A stretch of 64,000 bases of DNA from Roseiarcus sp963835885. GTDB lineage: Bacteria > Pseudomonadota > Alphaproteobacteria > Rhizobiales > Beijerinckiaceae. The first letter of the stretch is position 1; the number at the start of each line of letters is the position of its first letter. Positions 19,869-30,058 of this stretch are shown here, in pieces. Under the pieces are notes generated by a model. That model saw only the letters and a list, made by a program, of their open reading frames with translations, did not search any database and had not been told where the DNA came from. The stretch spans positions 39,515-103,514 of the forward strand of contig CAWIHF010000018.1 in the NCBI GenBank assembly GCA_963835885.1. The letters run 5' to 3'. The position numbers were made by a program, and so were the translations under genes.

Positions 19869-20392
19869 GAACGTTCCCTCCGTCGCGGCCCGTTGAGCGG
19901 CGGCCTCTCGCGCCGGTGAAGGCGCTTGAACAGGCGGCCCCGTCTTCCACGACGACATACGAAAGATTTGGTACACTGTCGTCGGCGCCAAAGTCCATAT
20001 CCGGGGTCGCCTATCGTTATTTCTTTTCGGGTACGTCGCCAAAGCGGCGGCGTCTTCGCTTCGACGCGTTATATACGATTGGATAGATCGAGGCCGCTTT
20101 GCGGCGCAGCCTCGCGAATGCCGCGGCGCTCCGGTGGCCAACACGGACGAGGTCGGCGTGGCGTCGCCTCCGAATTGGAAGGGCCGAAGGCAGCGGCGGC
20201 GACGAGGTCGAACTTCGACTGCCAAGGCCCCTGCGTGGGCGAAGCGACGCGAGGATGTGGCAGCCTGGGCCGCGGTCTCACTTCTCCCTCGGCGACGCCC
20301 AAAAATTATTGCTGCACGTTCGGACGTCTGGGCGAGTTGCTGTAATCCCATTCTGGATGGAATGAATCGCGTTTTATAGTCCCGTCTCTGGG
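19869..20392. other. Upstream region of the cox operon; repeat arm, no gene
   Basis: This 520-base region should hold the cox promoter on the minus strand, but I cannot fix a -10/-35 pair. At 20278-20295 it contains CACTTCTCCCTCGGCGAC, an arm of an intergenic repeat whose inverted partner lies on the far side of the IS200 element. Confidence 0.5.
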
Positions 20393-20968
20393 ATCCGTAA
20401 ACCCCTCGCTTTAGGCGACTTTAGGCGACTGGGATGCGACGTTGCGGGTATGCAAGATGCGAAGCCCGGAAGTCATACGATCTGGGACTGCAAGTATCAT
20501 GTCGTGTGGATAACGAAATATCGGTTTCCTGTGTTGGGCGGAGATGTCGGACAACGGGCGCGGGAGTTGCTGCGGGAAATTGCGCGGGCGCACGAGATGT
20601 CGATCTACGCTGGAGCGATCAATCGCGATCATGTGCATATGCTGATAGGGATACCGCCGCATCTGTCTGTGTCTCGGGCGGTGCAGTATCTGAAAGGGAA
20701 GAGCTCCCACAAACTGCTGTCGGAATATCAATCGCTTCGCAAACGATATTGGGGTCAGCATCTCCGGGGTCGGGGCTATTGGGTGGCGACGAGCGGCAAC
20801 GTGACGGACGAGGTGTGGAAGAAGTATATTGAGGATCAAAAGCCCGAGGTTCCCGACGACAACTTCAAAGTCGTCTAGCCAGTTCGCAAGTCGGCCCCTT
20901 GGGGCCGACCCAATCCGGCTTTAAGCCGTAACCCGAAGCCACCGCCTTTAGGCGGTGGTCGTTCACGT
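20393..20968 (+). mobile_element. IS200/IS605-family element (tnpA only)
   Basis: A complete-looking IS200-type unit: tnpA flanked by hairpins rather than inverted repeats. The left end contains CCCCTCGCTTTAGGCGA with a second TTTAGGCGACT copy (20402-20432). The right end ends with the hairpin CCACCGCCTTTAGGCGGTGG at 20940-20959. Between tnpA and that end are the stems GTCGGCCCC/GGGGCCGAC (20891-20910) and CGGCTTTAAGCCG. No tnpB is present. The exact cleavage points are estimated from the hairpins. Confidence 0.75.
20450..20878 (+). CDS. tnpA: IS200/IS605-family transposase TnpA
   Basis: A 142-residue Y1 HUH single-strand transposase. The metal-binding HUH motif is in NRDHVHMLIGIPPH, and the catalytic tyrosine is probably in VTDEVWKKYIEDQ. 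KYHVVWITKYRFPVLGGDV is the usual N-terminus. It acts on single-stranded DNA through the end hairpins during replication. The gene is intact, so the element may be active. Confidence 0.92.
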   Translation: MQDAKPGSHTIWDCKYHVVWITKYRFPVLGGDVGQRARELLREIARAHEMSIYAGAINRDHVHMLIGIPPHLSVSRAVQYLKGKSSHKLLSEYQSLRKRYWGQHLRGRGYWVATSGNVTDEVWKKYIEDQKPEVPDDNFKVV

Positions 20969-21380
20969 TGAGTGTCGCCCAGGGAGAAGTGGCCGCGCGC
21001 AGCGCGGCCGGATGAGGGCAAGCCGGATGAGGGCGGAAGCGGGGCCTTACATCGGCAAGCCGCTCGCCCCATGGTGGTCGCCAGCACACCCTCGCGATTT
21101 TGCGCTGGTTCGAAGGATCCCTTTCATCGGTCTTCATGCGGAAGCACCCTCATGTCGGCTTCGGCGCGACACCTTCCCCCGAGGGGGAAGTGGGGCCGGC
21201 GGTCCTGACCGGCTACGGAAAGTTCCGTTCGCCGCGCTGCGACGGGAACTTTCGTATACCGCGGGTCGGCGCGGCCGGTGGGCAACTCAGGACGAGGCCA
21301 GCGGGGTCTTGAATGCCCGGAAGCGCCGCGCTAAGCGCTTGTCAAGGCCTGCCCAGGGCGACAGGAGCGGCCGGGCGCTG
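20969..21380. repeat. Intergenic palindromic repeats upstream of livH
   Basis: GTCGCCCAGGGAGAAGTG at 20974-20991 is the inverted partner of the repeat at 20278. It is followed by the palindrome GGCCGCGCGCAGCGCGGCC and two copies of GCCGGATGAGGGC. Further on are the hairpins CTTCCCCCGAGGGGGAAG near 21171-21188 and GAAAGTTCC...GGAACTTTC near 21218-21255. No gene seen. Confidence 0.6.
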
Positions 21381-21387
21381 CTTGGTA

Positions 21388-21435
21388 CGTTTCCTGCTTA
21401 CAAATTTGTGCGTTTCCTGCTTACTAACAGGAAAC
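21388..21435 (+). promoter_or_regulatory. Direct repeat plus hairpin before livH
   Basis: CGTTTCCTGCTTAC occurs at 21388-21401 and again at 21411-21424, 23 bases apart (about two helical turns). The second copy also forms a hairpin, GTTTCCTG (21412-21419) with CAGGAAAC (21428-21435). It ends just before the ribosome site AGGAGGA at 21437. Position and spacing suit an operator or a translational control hairpin for the liv operon. Function inferred. Confidence 0.5.
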
Positions 21436-21454
21436 GAGGAGGAACCGTAGGCGC

Positions 21455-22369
21455 ATGGATATTTTCCTGCAGCAGTTGATCAATGGGCTGACCCTCGGCT
21501 CGATCTACGAACTCATCGCCATCGGCTACACGATGGTTTACGGCATCATCGGCATGGTCAATTTCGCCCACGGCGACCTGTTCATGCTGTCGGCGTTCAT
21601 CGCGCTGATCCTCTTCATGATCCTGACCCAGATCCTCCATGTGGGATCGCTGCCGCTCGCCTTTATCGTGGTGATGATCGGCGGGATGGCGTTGACCGGG
21701 CTCTGGAACTGGACGATCGAACGGCTCGCCTACCGGCCGTTGCGCGGCTCCTTCCGTCTCGCGCCGCTGATCTCGGCGATCGGCATGTCGATCTTCCTGT
21801 CGAATTTCGTCCAGGTCGTGCAGGGGCCGCGCAACAAGCCGGCGCCGCAATTGCCCAACCACGTGTTCCAGCTGACCGGCGGCCGCGATGACGTGACGCT
21901 GTCAGTGCGTCAGATTCTCATCGTGATCGTGACCGCCGTTCTGCTTGCGGCCTTCTGGTACCTCGTTAAATACACATCGCTGGGGCGGGCGCAGCGCGCC
22001 TGCGAACAAGATCAAAAGATGGCGGCGCTCCTCGGAATCGACGTCGACGCGACGATTTCGATCACCTTCGTCATCGGCGCGGCGCTCGCGGCGGTCGCCG
22101 GAGTCCTGTTTGTCATCTATTATGGGGTGGTGACTTTCTCCGACGGCTTCGTGCCGGGCGTCAAGGCGTTCACCGCCGCGGTGCTGGGCGGCATCGGGTC
22201 GTTGCCGGGAGCGGTGCTCGGGGGCCTGTTGATCGGCCTCATCGAGGTCTTCTGGTCCTCCTATTTCACCAGCGACTACAAGGACGTGGCGGCGTTCATG
22301 ATTCTCGCCATCACGCTCATCTTCATGCCCTCCGGCATCCTCGGCCGTCCCGAAGTGGAGAAGGTCTGA
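21455..22369 (+). CDS. livH: Branched-chain amino acid ABC transporter permease LivH
   Basis: A 304-residue inner-membrane permease with about eight hydrophobic segments. Family motifs are GLTLGSIYELIAIGYTMVYG, GMVNFAHGDLFMLSAFIAL, SAIGMSIFLSNFVQV and KAFTAAVLGGIGSLPGAVLG. It pairs with LivM to form the channel. ATG at 21455 follows an AGGAGGA site at somewhat long spacing. First gene of livHMGF-(small membrane protein)-livK, with 2 bases between its stop and livM. Intact. Confidence 0.93.
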   Translation: MDIFLQQLINGLTLGSIYELIAIGYTMVYGIIGMVNFAHGDLFMLSAFIALILFMILTQILHVGSLPLAFIVVMIGGMALTGLWNWTIERLAYRPLRGSFRLAPLISAIGMSIFLSNFVQVVQGPRNKPAPQLPNHVFQLTGGRDDVTLSVRQILIVIVTAVLLAAFWYLVKYTSLGRAQRACEQDQKMAALLGIDVDATISITFVIGAALAAVAGVLFVIYYGVVTFSDGFVPGVKAFTAAVLGGIGSLPGAVLGGLLIGLIEVFWSSYFTSDYKDVAAFMILAITLIFMPSGILGRPEVEKV

Positions 22370-22371
22370 CC

Positions 22372-23826
22372 ATGACTGCGGCTCCGCAGACCACTCCGCT
22401 GGCCGACGCCGGCGAAACCAGCGCTTCGCAACTCGTTCCCGCTTTGCGGACCTCGCTGGCGGCCGGGCTCGTCGCCTTCGGCCTGTGCTTCCCGATCATC
22501 AGCTACCAGGCGGAATCGAACATCAACAACGCACTGGTCCTGACCAGCCGCTGGACGTGGTCTTTCGCGATCGCCGCGATCGTGTTCGCGTTCGTGTTCC
22601 TCAGGCAGATGGCGAACGCCGACTGGCGCGTCTGGTTCGACCGGGTCGGCTCGATCGCCGCCGGCGGCATGGGCGGCGCGCTGGTCCAGGCGGCCCGCGA
22701 GGGCGAAGGCGTCGCGCCGCCGTCGCGGACCCGGGCCGCGTTCTCGCGCTATTTCGGCCCTTTCGCGCTCGGCGCCGTCGTGCTGTTCCCGCTCGTCACG
22801 CTCGGCCTGCTGGGGCCGGCCGCGTCGCTGAAGTGGATCAACAATTACGGCGTCCAGATCATGATCTACGTGATGCTGGGCTGGGGCCTCAACATCGTGG
22901 TCGGCCTCGCTGGCCTGCTCGATCTCGGATACGTCGCCTTCTACGCGGTGGGCGCCTATTCCTACGCGCTTCTGTCGACGACCTTCGGCTTGTCCTTCTG
23001 GATCTGCCTGCCGCTGGCGGGCATGCTCGCGGCGATGTGGGGGATCATTCTCGGCTTCCCGGTGCTGAGGCTGCGCGGCGACTATCTCGCCATCGTGACG
23101 CTCGCCTTCGGCGAGATCATCCGCCTCGTGCTCATCAACTGGGTCGACCTGACCAACGGATACGCCGGCATTTCGGAGATTCCCCACGTCTCATTCTTCG
23201 GCATTCCGTTCGACGATGACGACAACGGGTTTGCGGCGATCTTCCATCTGCCCTACACCCCGATCTACCGCACGATTTTTCTCTTCTATCTGATCCTGGC
23301 GCTCGCGCTCCTGACGAACTTCGTCACGCTCAAGCTCCGCCGGCTGCCGATCGGGCGCGCCTGGGAGGCCTTGCGCGAGGACGAGATCGCCTGCCGCTCG
23401 CTCGGCATCAACACCACCAACACCAAGCTTACCGCATTCGCGCTCGGAGCCATGTTCGGCGGCTTCGCCGGTTCGTTCTTCGCTGTGCGCCAGGGCTTCG
23501 TCAGCCCCGAAAGCTTCACCTTCATCGAATCGGCGACGATTCTCGCCATCGTCGTGCTCGGCGGCATGGGCTCCCAGCTCGGCGTCGCGATCGCTGCAGC
23601 GGTGATGATCGGCGCGCCCGAGCTGATGCGCGAGCTCGACTGGATGAAGGCTATCTTCGGCGAGAATTTCGATCCGACCCAGTACCGCATGCTGCTGTTC
23701 GGCGCGGCGATGGTTATCATGATGATCTGGAAGCCGCGTGGCCTCGTGTCCACCCGATCGCCGTCGATCTTCCTGAAGGAACGAAAGGCCGTCTCGGGCG
23801 ACCTGGTCAAGGAAGGGCACGGCTGA
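22372..23826 (+). CDS. livM: Branched-chain amino acid ABC transporter permease LivM
   Basis: A 484-residue permease, longer than E. coli LivM (about 425) because of an N-terminal region with extra hydrophobic segments and a hydrophilic loop near residues 100-130. The core has the usual motifs GLNIVVGLAGLLDLGYVAFY, LRLRGDYLAIVTLAFGEIIR, LREDEIACRSLGINTTNTKL and ATILAIVVLGGMGSQLGVAI. It overlaps livG by one base. The long N-terminus is common in alphaproteobacterial LivM. Intact. Confidence 0.93.
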   Translation: MTAAPQTTPLADAGETSASQLVPALRTSLAAGLVAFGLCFPIISYQAESNINNALVLTSRWTWSFAIAAIVFAFVFLRQMANADWRVWFDRVGSIAAGGMGGALVQAAREGEGVAPPSRTRAAFSRYFGPFALGAVVLFPLVTLGLLGPAASLKWINNYGVQIMIYVMLGWGLNIVVGLAGLLDLGYVAFYAVGAYSYALLSTTFGLSFWICLPLAGMLAAMWGIILGFPVLRLRGDYLAIVTLAFGEIIRLVLINWVDLTNGYAGISEIPHVSFFGIPFDDDDNGFAAIFHLPYTPIYRTIFLFYLILALALLTNFVTLKLRRLPIGRAWEALREDEIACRSLGINTTNTKLTAFALGAMFGGFAGSFFAVRQGFVSPESFTFIESATILAIVVLGGMGSQLGVAIAAAVMIGAPELMRELDWMKAIFGENFDPTQYRMLLFGAAMVIMMIWKPRGLVSTRSPSIFLKERKAVSGDLVKEGHG

Positions 23827-24733
23827 TGAACTGGCTGTCCAGCCCGCTGCTCTCGGTCGAGAACCTCACCATGCGGTTCGGCGGCCTCGTCGCGGTCAAC
23901 GCTTTCTCGTTTTTAGTGGGGCGCGGGGACATCACGGCGCTGATCGGGCCGAACGGGGCCGGCAAGACCACCGTGTTCAACTGCATCACCGGCTTCTACA
24001 AGCCGACGGAAGGTCGGCTCGCGCTCGCCCGCGATGGCTTCGCCACGCCCGAAGATGTCGCGGCCGTCACGCGTTCAAGCGGCCGCCACGCCGCGACTGC
24101 GAACGGTGAACTCTTTCTGCTCGAACGGATGCCGGACCACGAGATCGCCCGCAAGGCTCGGGTCGCCCGCACCTTCCAAAACATCCGCCTCTTTCAGGGG
24201 ATGACGGTGCTCGAGAATCTTCTTGTCGCGCACCACAATCTGCTGATGCGCGCGAGCGGCATGACCGTGCTCGGCCTGGTCGGCGCGCCGGGCTACCGTC
24301 GCAAGGAGACCGAGGCGATCGATCGAGCGAAATATTGGCTCCACCAGATCGGGCTCATGGAGCGGGCGGATGATCCCGCGGGCGAACTGCCCTACGGCGC
24401 CCAGCGCCGGCTCGAGATCGCGCGCGCCATGTGCACCGATCCGGTGCTGCTTTGTCTTGACGAGCCGGCCGCCGGACTCAATCCGCGCGAATCGGCCGAC
24501 CTCAACACGTTGCTTCGTTCGATCCGCGCCGAGCACAACACATCGGTTCTGCTGATCGAGCACGACATGTCGGTCGTCATGCAGATCTCCGACCATGTGG
24601 TCGTGCTCGACTATGGAGTGAAGATCGCCGACGGCACGCCCGCGGAAGTGCGCGCCGATCCGAAAGTCATCGCCGCCTATCTCGGCGTCGCCGACGAGGA
24701 GGAAGTGCAAGCGATCGAGAAGGAGCTCGAGCA

Positions 24734-24737
<4 letters not shown>
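23826..24737 (+). CDS. livG: Branched-chain amino acid ABC transporter ATP-binding protein LivG
   Basis: A 303-residue ATPase with Walker A LIGPNGAGKTTVFNCITGFY, signature ELPYGAQRRLEIARAMC, Walker B VLLCLDEPAAGLNPRES and the H-loop LIEHDMSVVMQ. An insert of about 40 residues after the Walker A helix (TRSSGRHAATANGELFLLER) is typical of alphaproteobacterial LivG. It powers transport together with LivF, whose start it overlaps by ATGA. Intact. Confidence 0.94.
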
Positions 24738-25470
<733 letters not shown>

Positions 25471-25471
<1 letters not shown>

Positions 25472-25827
25472 TGGCGGGCATTCTGTGGGCCAACTCGCCG
25501 TATGGCCTCCTCACCTTTTTGCTGATCACGCTTGTTCTCGGGGGCTTGGGCGCTTGGGCGGCCGGACGCGCCTTGGCCCGGACCTGGCGGCCGATGCCGA
25601 TGATCGCGCTCTACATGCTCTTCCTCACCGCCGGCGTCCGCTTCCTGCACTATGCGCTTTATGGAGAAAAGCTGCTGTCGCTCCACTTCTTCATCGTCGC
25701 TTACGCCTGGACGCTTCTCGTGGCGGCCTTCGGCTATCGCCAGATGCGCGCCGCCCAGATGGCGACGCAATATTCCTGGGCCTACGAGCGCGCCGGGTTG
25801 AACTGGCGCCTCAAGGCCAAAGGCTAA
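25471..25827 (+). CDS. Small membrane protein of the liv operon (DUF6867-like)
   Basis: A 118-residue protein with three hydrophobic segments (YGLLTFLLITLVLGGLGAWA, MIALYMLFLTAGVRFLHYAL, FFIVAYAWTLLVAAFGYRQM) and a charged C-terminus. It starts at the livF stop. Proteins of this kind recur between livF and livK in Rhizobiales; I believe it is DUF6867 but cannot confirm. No function is known. Its position between transporter ATPase and binding protein suggests it belongs to the transporter or its regulation. Confidence 0.85.
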
Positions 25828-25977
25828 AGGCCTGCGTCCACTTTGATCGAAGGGTTGACGTTTTTTAAGGTGACTCTTTCTCGAAAACGAGAAAGTATCC
25901 CGGCCAAGGTGGATTTGCCTCCGCCGCGGGCCGGCTCAGGGAGGGCCGAGCGCCCCGAAACTTCAAGGAGTATCTGC

Positions 25978-27093
25978 ATGACGAAGTACTGGTTGTCGGG
26001 CGTCGCGCTTGCCGCTGCGCTCGCGTTTTCCGGCGCGGCCAGCGCGCAAATCAAGATGGGCGTGACCGGCCCGATTACTGGACCGAACGCCGCCTTCGGC
26101 GCCCAGTTGGTCAACGGCACGCAGCAGGCGGTCGACGACATCAACAAGGCGGGCGGGATCCTCGGCCAGAAGATCGACCTCGAGCAGGGCGATGACGTCT
26201 CCGATCCGAAGCAGGGCGTGTCGGTAGCCAACAAGTTCGTCGGCGACGGCGTCAAGTTTGTCGTCGGACCGTTCAACTCCGGCGTGACCATTCCGGCCTC
26301 CGACGTCTACAAGGAGAACGGCATCCTGATGATCACGCCATCGGCGACCAACCCGAAGGTCACCGACCGCGGCTATTGGGACATCTTCCGCACCTGCGGC
26401 CGCGACGACCAGCAGGGGATGGTGTGGGCCGAATACGCGCGCGATCATCTCAAGGGCAAGAAGATCGCGATCGTCCACGACAAGACGACCTACGGCAAGG
26501 GCCTCGCCGACGTGGCGCGCGACGAGATGCACAAATTCGGCATCCACGAGGTGCTTTACGAAGGCGTGAACACCGGCGAGAAGGACTACTCGGCGATCGT
26601 CTCCAAGATCAAGGAATCGGGCGCCGACTATCTGATGTGGGGCGGCCTGCACACCGAAGGCGGGCTCATCATTCGGCAGATGCGCGACCAGGGCATGAAA
26701 ACGGTGATGATTTCCGGCGACGGCATCACCGACAATGAGTTCTCCCAGATCGGCGGGCCCGGCGTCGAGGGCACGCTGATGACCTTCGGCCCCGATCCGC
26801 GCAAGAACCCGGAGGCGAAGGACATCGTCGCCGAGTTCAAGGCGAAGAACTTCGATCCGGAAGCCTATACGCTCTACTCCTACGCCGCTGTCCAGATCAT
26901 CAAGGAGGCGGCGGAGAAGGCGAAATCGCTCGACCCGAAGAAGATCGCGGAAGTCATGCACTCGGGCATGAAGTTCCACACCGTCCTGGGAGATATTTCG
27001 TACGACAAGAAGGGCGATCGCACGAACATCGACTACGTCTGGTACGTTTGGGCGAAGGAGCCCGACGGCAAGATCACCTACAAGCAGATGTGA
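25978..27093 (+). CDS. livK: Branched-chain amino acid binding protein LivK/LivJ type
   Basis: A 371-residue periplasmic binding protein. It has a classic signal peptide (MTKYWLSGVALAAALAFSGA, cleavage after ASA, mature start QIKMGVTG) and a Peripla_BP_6 fold with IKMGVTGPITGPNAAFGAQL, KFVVGPFNSGVTIPASDVYK and MVWAEYARDHLKGKKIAIVH. The ATG at 25978 has AAGGAG at 25964-25969. The frame is open further upstream to 25843, but that would bury the signal peptide. Last gene of the operon, followed by a repeat/terminator. Intact. Confidence 0.94.
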   Translation: MTKYWLSGVALAAALAFSGAASAQIKMGVTGPITGPNAAFGAQLVNGTQQAVDDINKAGGILGQKIDLEQGDDVSDPKQGVSVANKFVGDGVKFVVGPFNSGVTIPASDVYKENGILMITPSATNPKVTDRGYWDIFRTCGRDDQQGMVWAEYARDHLKGKKIAIVHDKTTYGKGLADVARDEMHKFGIHEVLYEGVNTGEKDYSAIVSKIKESGADYLMWGGLHTEGGLIIRQMRDQGMKTVMISGDGITDNEFSQIGGPGVEGTLMTFGPDPRKNPEAKDIVAEFKAKNFDPEAYTLYSYAAVQIIKEAAEKAKSLDPKKIAEVMHSGMKFHTVLGDISYDKKGDRTNIDYVWYVWAKEPDGKITYKQM

Positions 27094-27098
27094 CCGTT

Positions 27099-27204
27099 CC
27101 TTCTCCCCGTCTTGCGGGGAGAAGGTCAGGATGAGGGGCGGGGCTAATCGGCTCATCCCCCTCACCCCGGCCCTTTCCCCGCAAGACGGGGAGAGGGGGA
27201 CTTT
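27099..27204. repeat. Inverted repeat pair, probable terminator of the liv operon
   Basis: The first arm is itself a hairpin, CCTTCTCCCCG...CGGGGAGAAGG (27099-27125). About 50 bases on, a second hairpin, CTTTCCCCGCAAGACGGGGA (27172-27192), is the inverse of the first. Both are tied to AGGATGAGGGG / CCCCTCACCCC. This is a common Rhizobiales intergenic repeat and is well placed to end livK transcription. Confidence 0.75.
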
Positions 27205-27331
27205 ACCCGCCGGCGACGGCGGGTTTTTCTTGCATATCCGACGCGTCGCTCGGTTCGGCGACGCCGATCCACGGCGCGATGGCCGCGCCATCGCGATCCT
27301 GGTCGCGATTGCGATCGGGCAGTTCCTTGGG

Positions 27332-28393
27332 CTATTGCGCCGCGACCAGCGGTTTGCCCGGCGCTTTGACGCCGCACGGTTCATCGACCATCGGCGACGT
27401 TTCCGGTTGGTAGCCGCGCGCTGCTCTGAGCAGGCCATTGTCGAAATCCGTCAGGCTGTGCTGAGAAATCGGACTTCCGTGAATGACATTGAAGCGGACG
27501 CTGACGACCCGAGGATTGCAGGGCGACAGGGGAATAAACTGCCGCATGATGTATCGGCCGTAGGCGAGGATCTCCCCGTGTTCGTAGACGCGCTCCATGC
27601 GCAGACCTTTCACGGTCTGGTCGCGGTGGGCCGGATCGACGGAATAGTATCCGGTCACCATGGAGGGGTCGAAAGCGTAGACGCGCCTTATCCGCGGGTC
27701 GGAATAGGCCGCGAGCTGGGCAAGTCCTCCGCCAAGCGAGTGCCCGACCGCGGTGATTTGGGTTGGACCCGCTCGGTAGCACTTGTCCCGCTCGACATGG
27801 CCGATGAAGTCGCCGACGTGGTCTCGGACCTGATCGTATTGGTCGTAGACGGGGAAAGCGCGCACTATCCAGTGAAAATTGGATTCCCAATCTCCCTTGT
27901 CGCCGCCGACCGTTCCGCGAAACGCGACGACGGCTTCCGGGCAACGCTTGCCCTTCCGCGCCCAGACCTGGACGCCGAGGCCGCCGACCGGTTCGCTCTG
28001 GCCAGGGGTGCGCACCTTGCACGCCTCCGGCCCGTCGCAACTCCAGACATAGCGCCACTGATTGAGCCAGGCGGCCGCCCGCTTCGAATCGCGGAGGACG
28101 TCGCAGTCCTTGGGGTCGTCGGAAATGCAGCCGGTCGCTCGCGGCGCCATCCGATGCTTGGCGTAGACGCTCGGGTCGTAGGATTGCTCCGCCAGCAAGG
28201 CGTAGGGCAATACACGCGCCGCAGTCGGGCCGGCCTTCTGCTTTGCGTCGTAGTTGTCCTCGCCCTCGGTTCGCTGGATGACCTGATCCGGGTCCTGAGT
28301 GAGATGGAGCTGCGCGCAGCCTCCGAGGAAAATGCCGGCGATCGCGATTGCGGCTAGATTTGCCGGTTTTCGAAAGCTTACCATCCGCCGCAT
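27332..28393 (-). CDS. Lipase class 3 family lipoprotein
   Basis: A 353-residue predicted lipoprotein: MRRMVSFRKPANLAAIAIAG then IFLGGCAQ, a lipobox with Cys as residue 1 of the mature protein. The lipase domain carries the nucleophile elbow AVGHSLGGGLAQLAA and upstream AVVAFRGTVGGDKGDWESNF; YDQVRDHVGDFIGHVE lies between. The catalytic serine is in GHSLGG. It should act on lipids at the outer membrane or in the periplasm. The start at 28393 is chosen because it puts the lipobox at the right distance; longer frames have no ribosome site. Divergent from the phospholipase gene. Intact. Confidence 0.85.
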   Translation of the reverse strand: MRRMVSFRKPANLAAIAIAGIFLGGCAQLHLTQDPDQVIQRTEGEDNYDAKQKAGPTAARVLPYALLAEQSYDPSVYAKHRMAPRATGCISDDPKDCDVLRDSKRAAAWLNQWRYVWSCDGPEACKVRTPGQSEPVGGLGVQVWARKGKRCPEAVVAFRGTVGGDKGDWESNFHWIVRAFPVYDQYDQVRDHVGDFIGHVERDKCYRAGPTQITAVGHSLGGGLAQLAAYSDPRIRRVYAFDPSMVTGYYSVDPAHRDQTVKGLRMERVYEHGEILAYGRYIMRQFIPLSPCNPRVVSVRFNVIHGSPISQHSLTDFDNGLLRAARGYQPETSPMVDEPCGVKAPGKPLVAAQ

Positions 28394-28475
28394 CGGCGCC
28401 CCGCCCCTGCGAGAATCGCGTTGGGCATGATCGGCAATGACAATGCCGATCGTCAAGGCTGCATTGGAGGCTTCC

Positions 28476-30058
28476 ATGGCGGACATCAAGCACGTCGTCG
28501 TCCTGATGCTGGAAAACCGTTCGTTCGATTCGATGCTCGGGCGCCTCTATTCCGGCCGCGCCGATTTCGATGGACTGAAGGGCGACGAGTCGAACGAATG
28601 GAATGGCGAGACATTCGACGTCTGGACGAGCGAAGCCATGACGCCGGAAGCGGCTTCGCTCCCCGATCCCGATCCCAACGAGCTCTTCGCGGATATGACG
28701 GAACAGATTTTCGGCGCCGGTTGCGACCGCCTTCCCCTCCGACGATGTCCGGCTTCGTGTCCAATTACGCGAAGACCGCGACCAATAATCCGGGCGGCGT
28801 GATGCATGGCTTCACGCCCGCCCAGGTTCCGGTGATCAGCCAGCTCGCGACGTCGTTCGGAGTGTCGGATCGCTGGTATGCGTCGGCGCCGAACCAGACC
28901 TGGCCCAACCGATTCTTCGTACATACGGGGACCGCCGGCGGCTATGTGAACAATATGCCGGCGCATTTTCCTTATCTGATGCCGACGATTTTCAGCCGCC
29001 TGACCCGATGCCAGCGAAGCTGGCGCATCTATTTTCACGACGTGCCGCTGACGGCGACGCTTTCCGCCCTATGGAGCGAACTGCCGGAGCATCTTTATCC
29101 CTTCGAGGACGCATTCATGAGCGATGCGATGACGGGGCGGCTGCCGAACTACAGTTTCATTGAGCCGCGCTATTTCCCGAGCCTCGTTTTTCACCGAATG
29201 CCGAACGATCAGCATCCGCCGCACAACATCGCCTACGGGGAACGCCTGATCGCGCGCTGCTACGACGCTCTTCGCAACGGGCCCGGCTGGGAGCAAACCC
29301 TGTTCGTCGTCGTCTATGACGAGCATGGAGGGATTTACGATCATGTTCCTCCGCCGGAGGCCGTTTCGCCCGACGACGATTGGCCGGACGGCTTCAAGTT
29401 CGACCGGTACGGGGTTCGGGTGCCGGCGGTCCTCATTTCTCCGTGGATTCCGGCCGGGAGCATCGTCCGGCCGTCCGCCGGCTCCCGATATCCGTTCGAC
29501 CACGCTTCGGTTCTCTCGACGTTGCGCCGGCTGTTTGACCTCGGCGAGCCGTTGACCCGGCGCGACGCCGCGGCTCCCGATCTGCTTCCCGCCTTGTCGC
29601 TGACCTCGCCTAGCAATTCGGGCCCGGCGAGCCTGTCATTCCCGACCGTGGCGCCGAGCGCCGACGAGATCGCTTCCGCGCAAAGGGAGGAGCCAAACGA
29701 TCTCCAACAGGCCATCCTTCACATGTCCGCGGCGCTTCCGGCGGGATCGGCCGCACTGACCGAGCACATGGATTTCCTTGCGGCGGTCAGGGATCAAGTC
29801 GTGACAGCGCAGGGCGCGACGGCCGGCGGCGTCTTGCGTCAAGTCGAGGCGGGCCTCAGCCGATTTCTCGGGCGCCGCGCCTGTAGCCCTTCACCGCTTG
29901 GCCGGTGTCATCGCCTAAACAAGCGATTTGTTGTCCGGAACCAGTTCCCCAATATCCTCGTCGTCAGACGCAAGCGGTTTCACACCTCTTTGCTTCCCTT
30001 CGACTGGCGAAGCAGCATCGCAAGCGTCGCCTTGGCGTCTTCGATGAGGGACTCCTGA
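28476..30058 (+). CDS. Phosphoesterase/phospholipase C family protein (one frameshift)
   Basis: A phosphoesterase (PF04185 type) with the metal-site motif VVLMLENRSFDSMLGRLY at the N-terminus, then SGFVSNYAKTATNNPGGVMH, WYASAPNQTWPNRFFVHTGT and VVVYDEHGGIYDHVPPP. Relatives hydrolyse phosphatidylcholine or acid phosphoesters. The start is ATG at 28476, with TTGGAGG at 28464-28470. No signal peptide is visible, though many relatives are Tat-exported. The frame shifts once between 28720 and 28745. The C-terminus runs about 60 residues beyond the last family-like part (GGVLRQVEAGLSRFLGRR) and overlaps the next gene, so the true end may be near 29880. Confidence 0.8.

Noticed and set aside
22276..23187. 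A 303-residue minus-strand frame antisense to livM
   Set aside because: Shadow of a membrane protein gene; composed mainly of D, E, R and H from reverse reading of hydrophobic codons.
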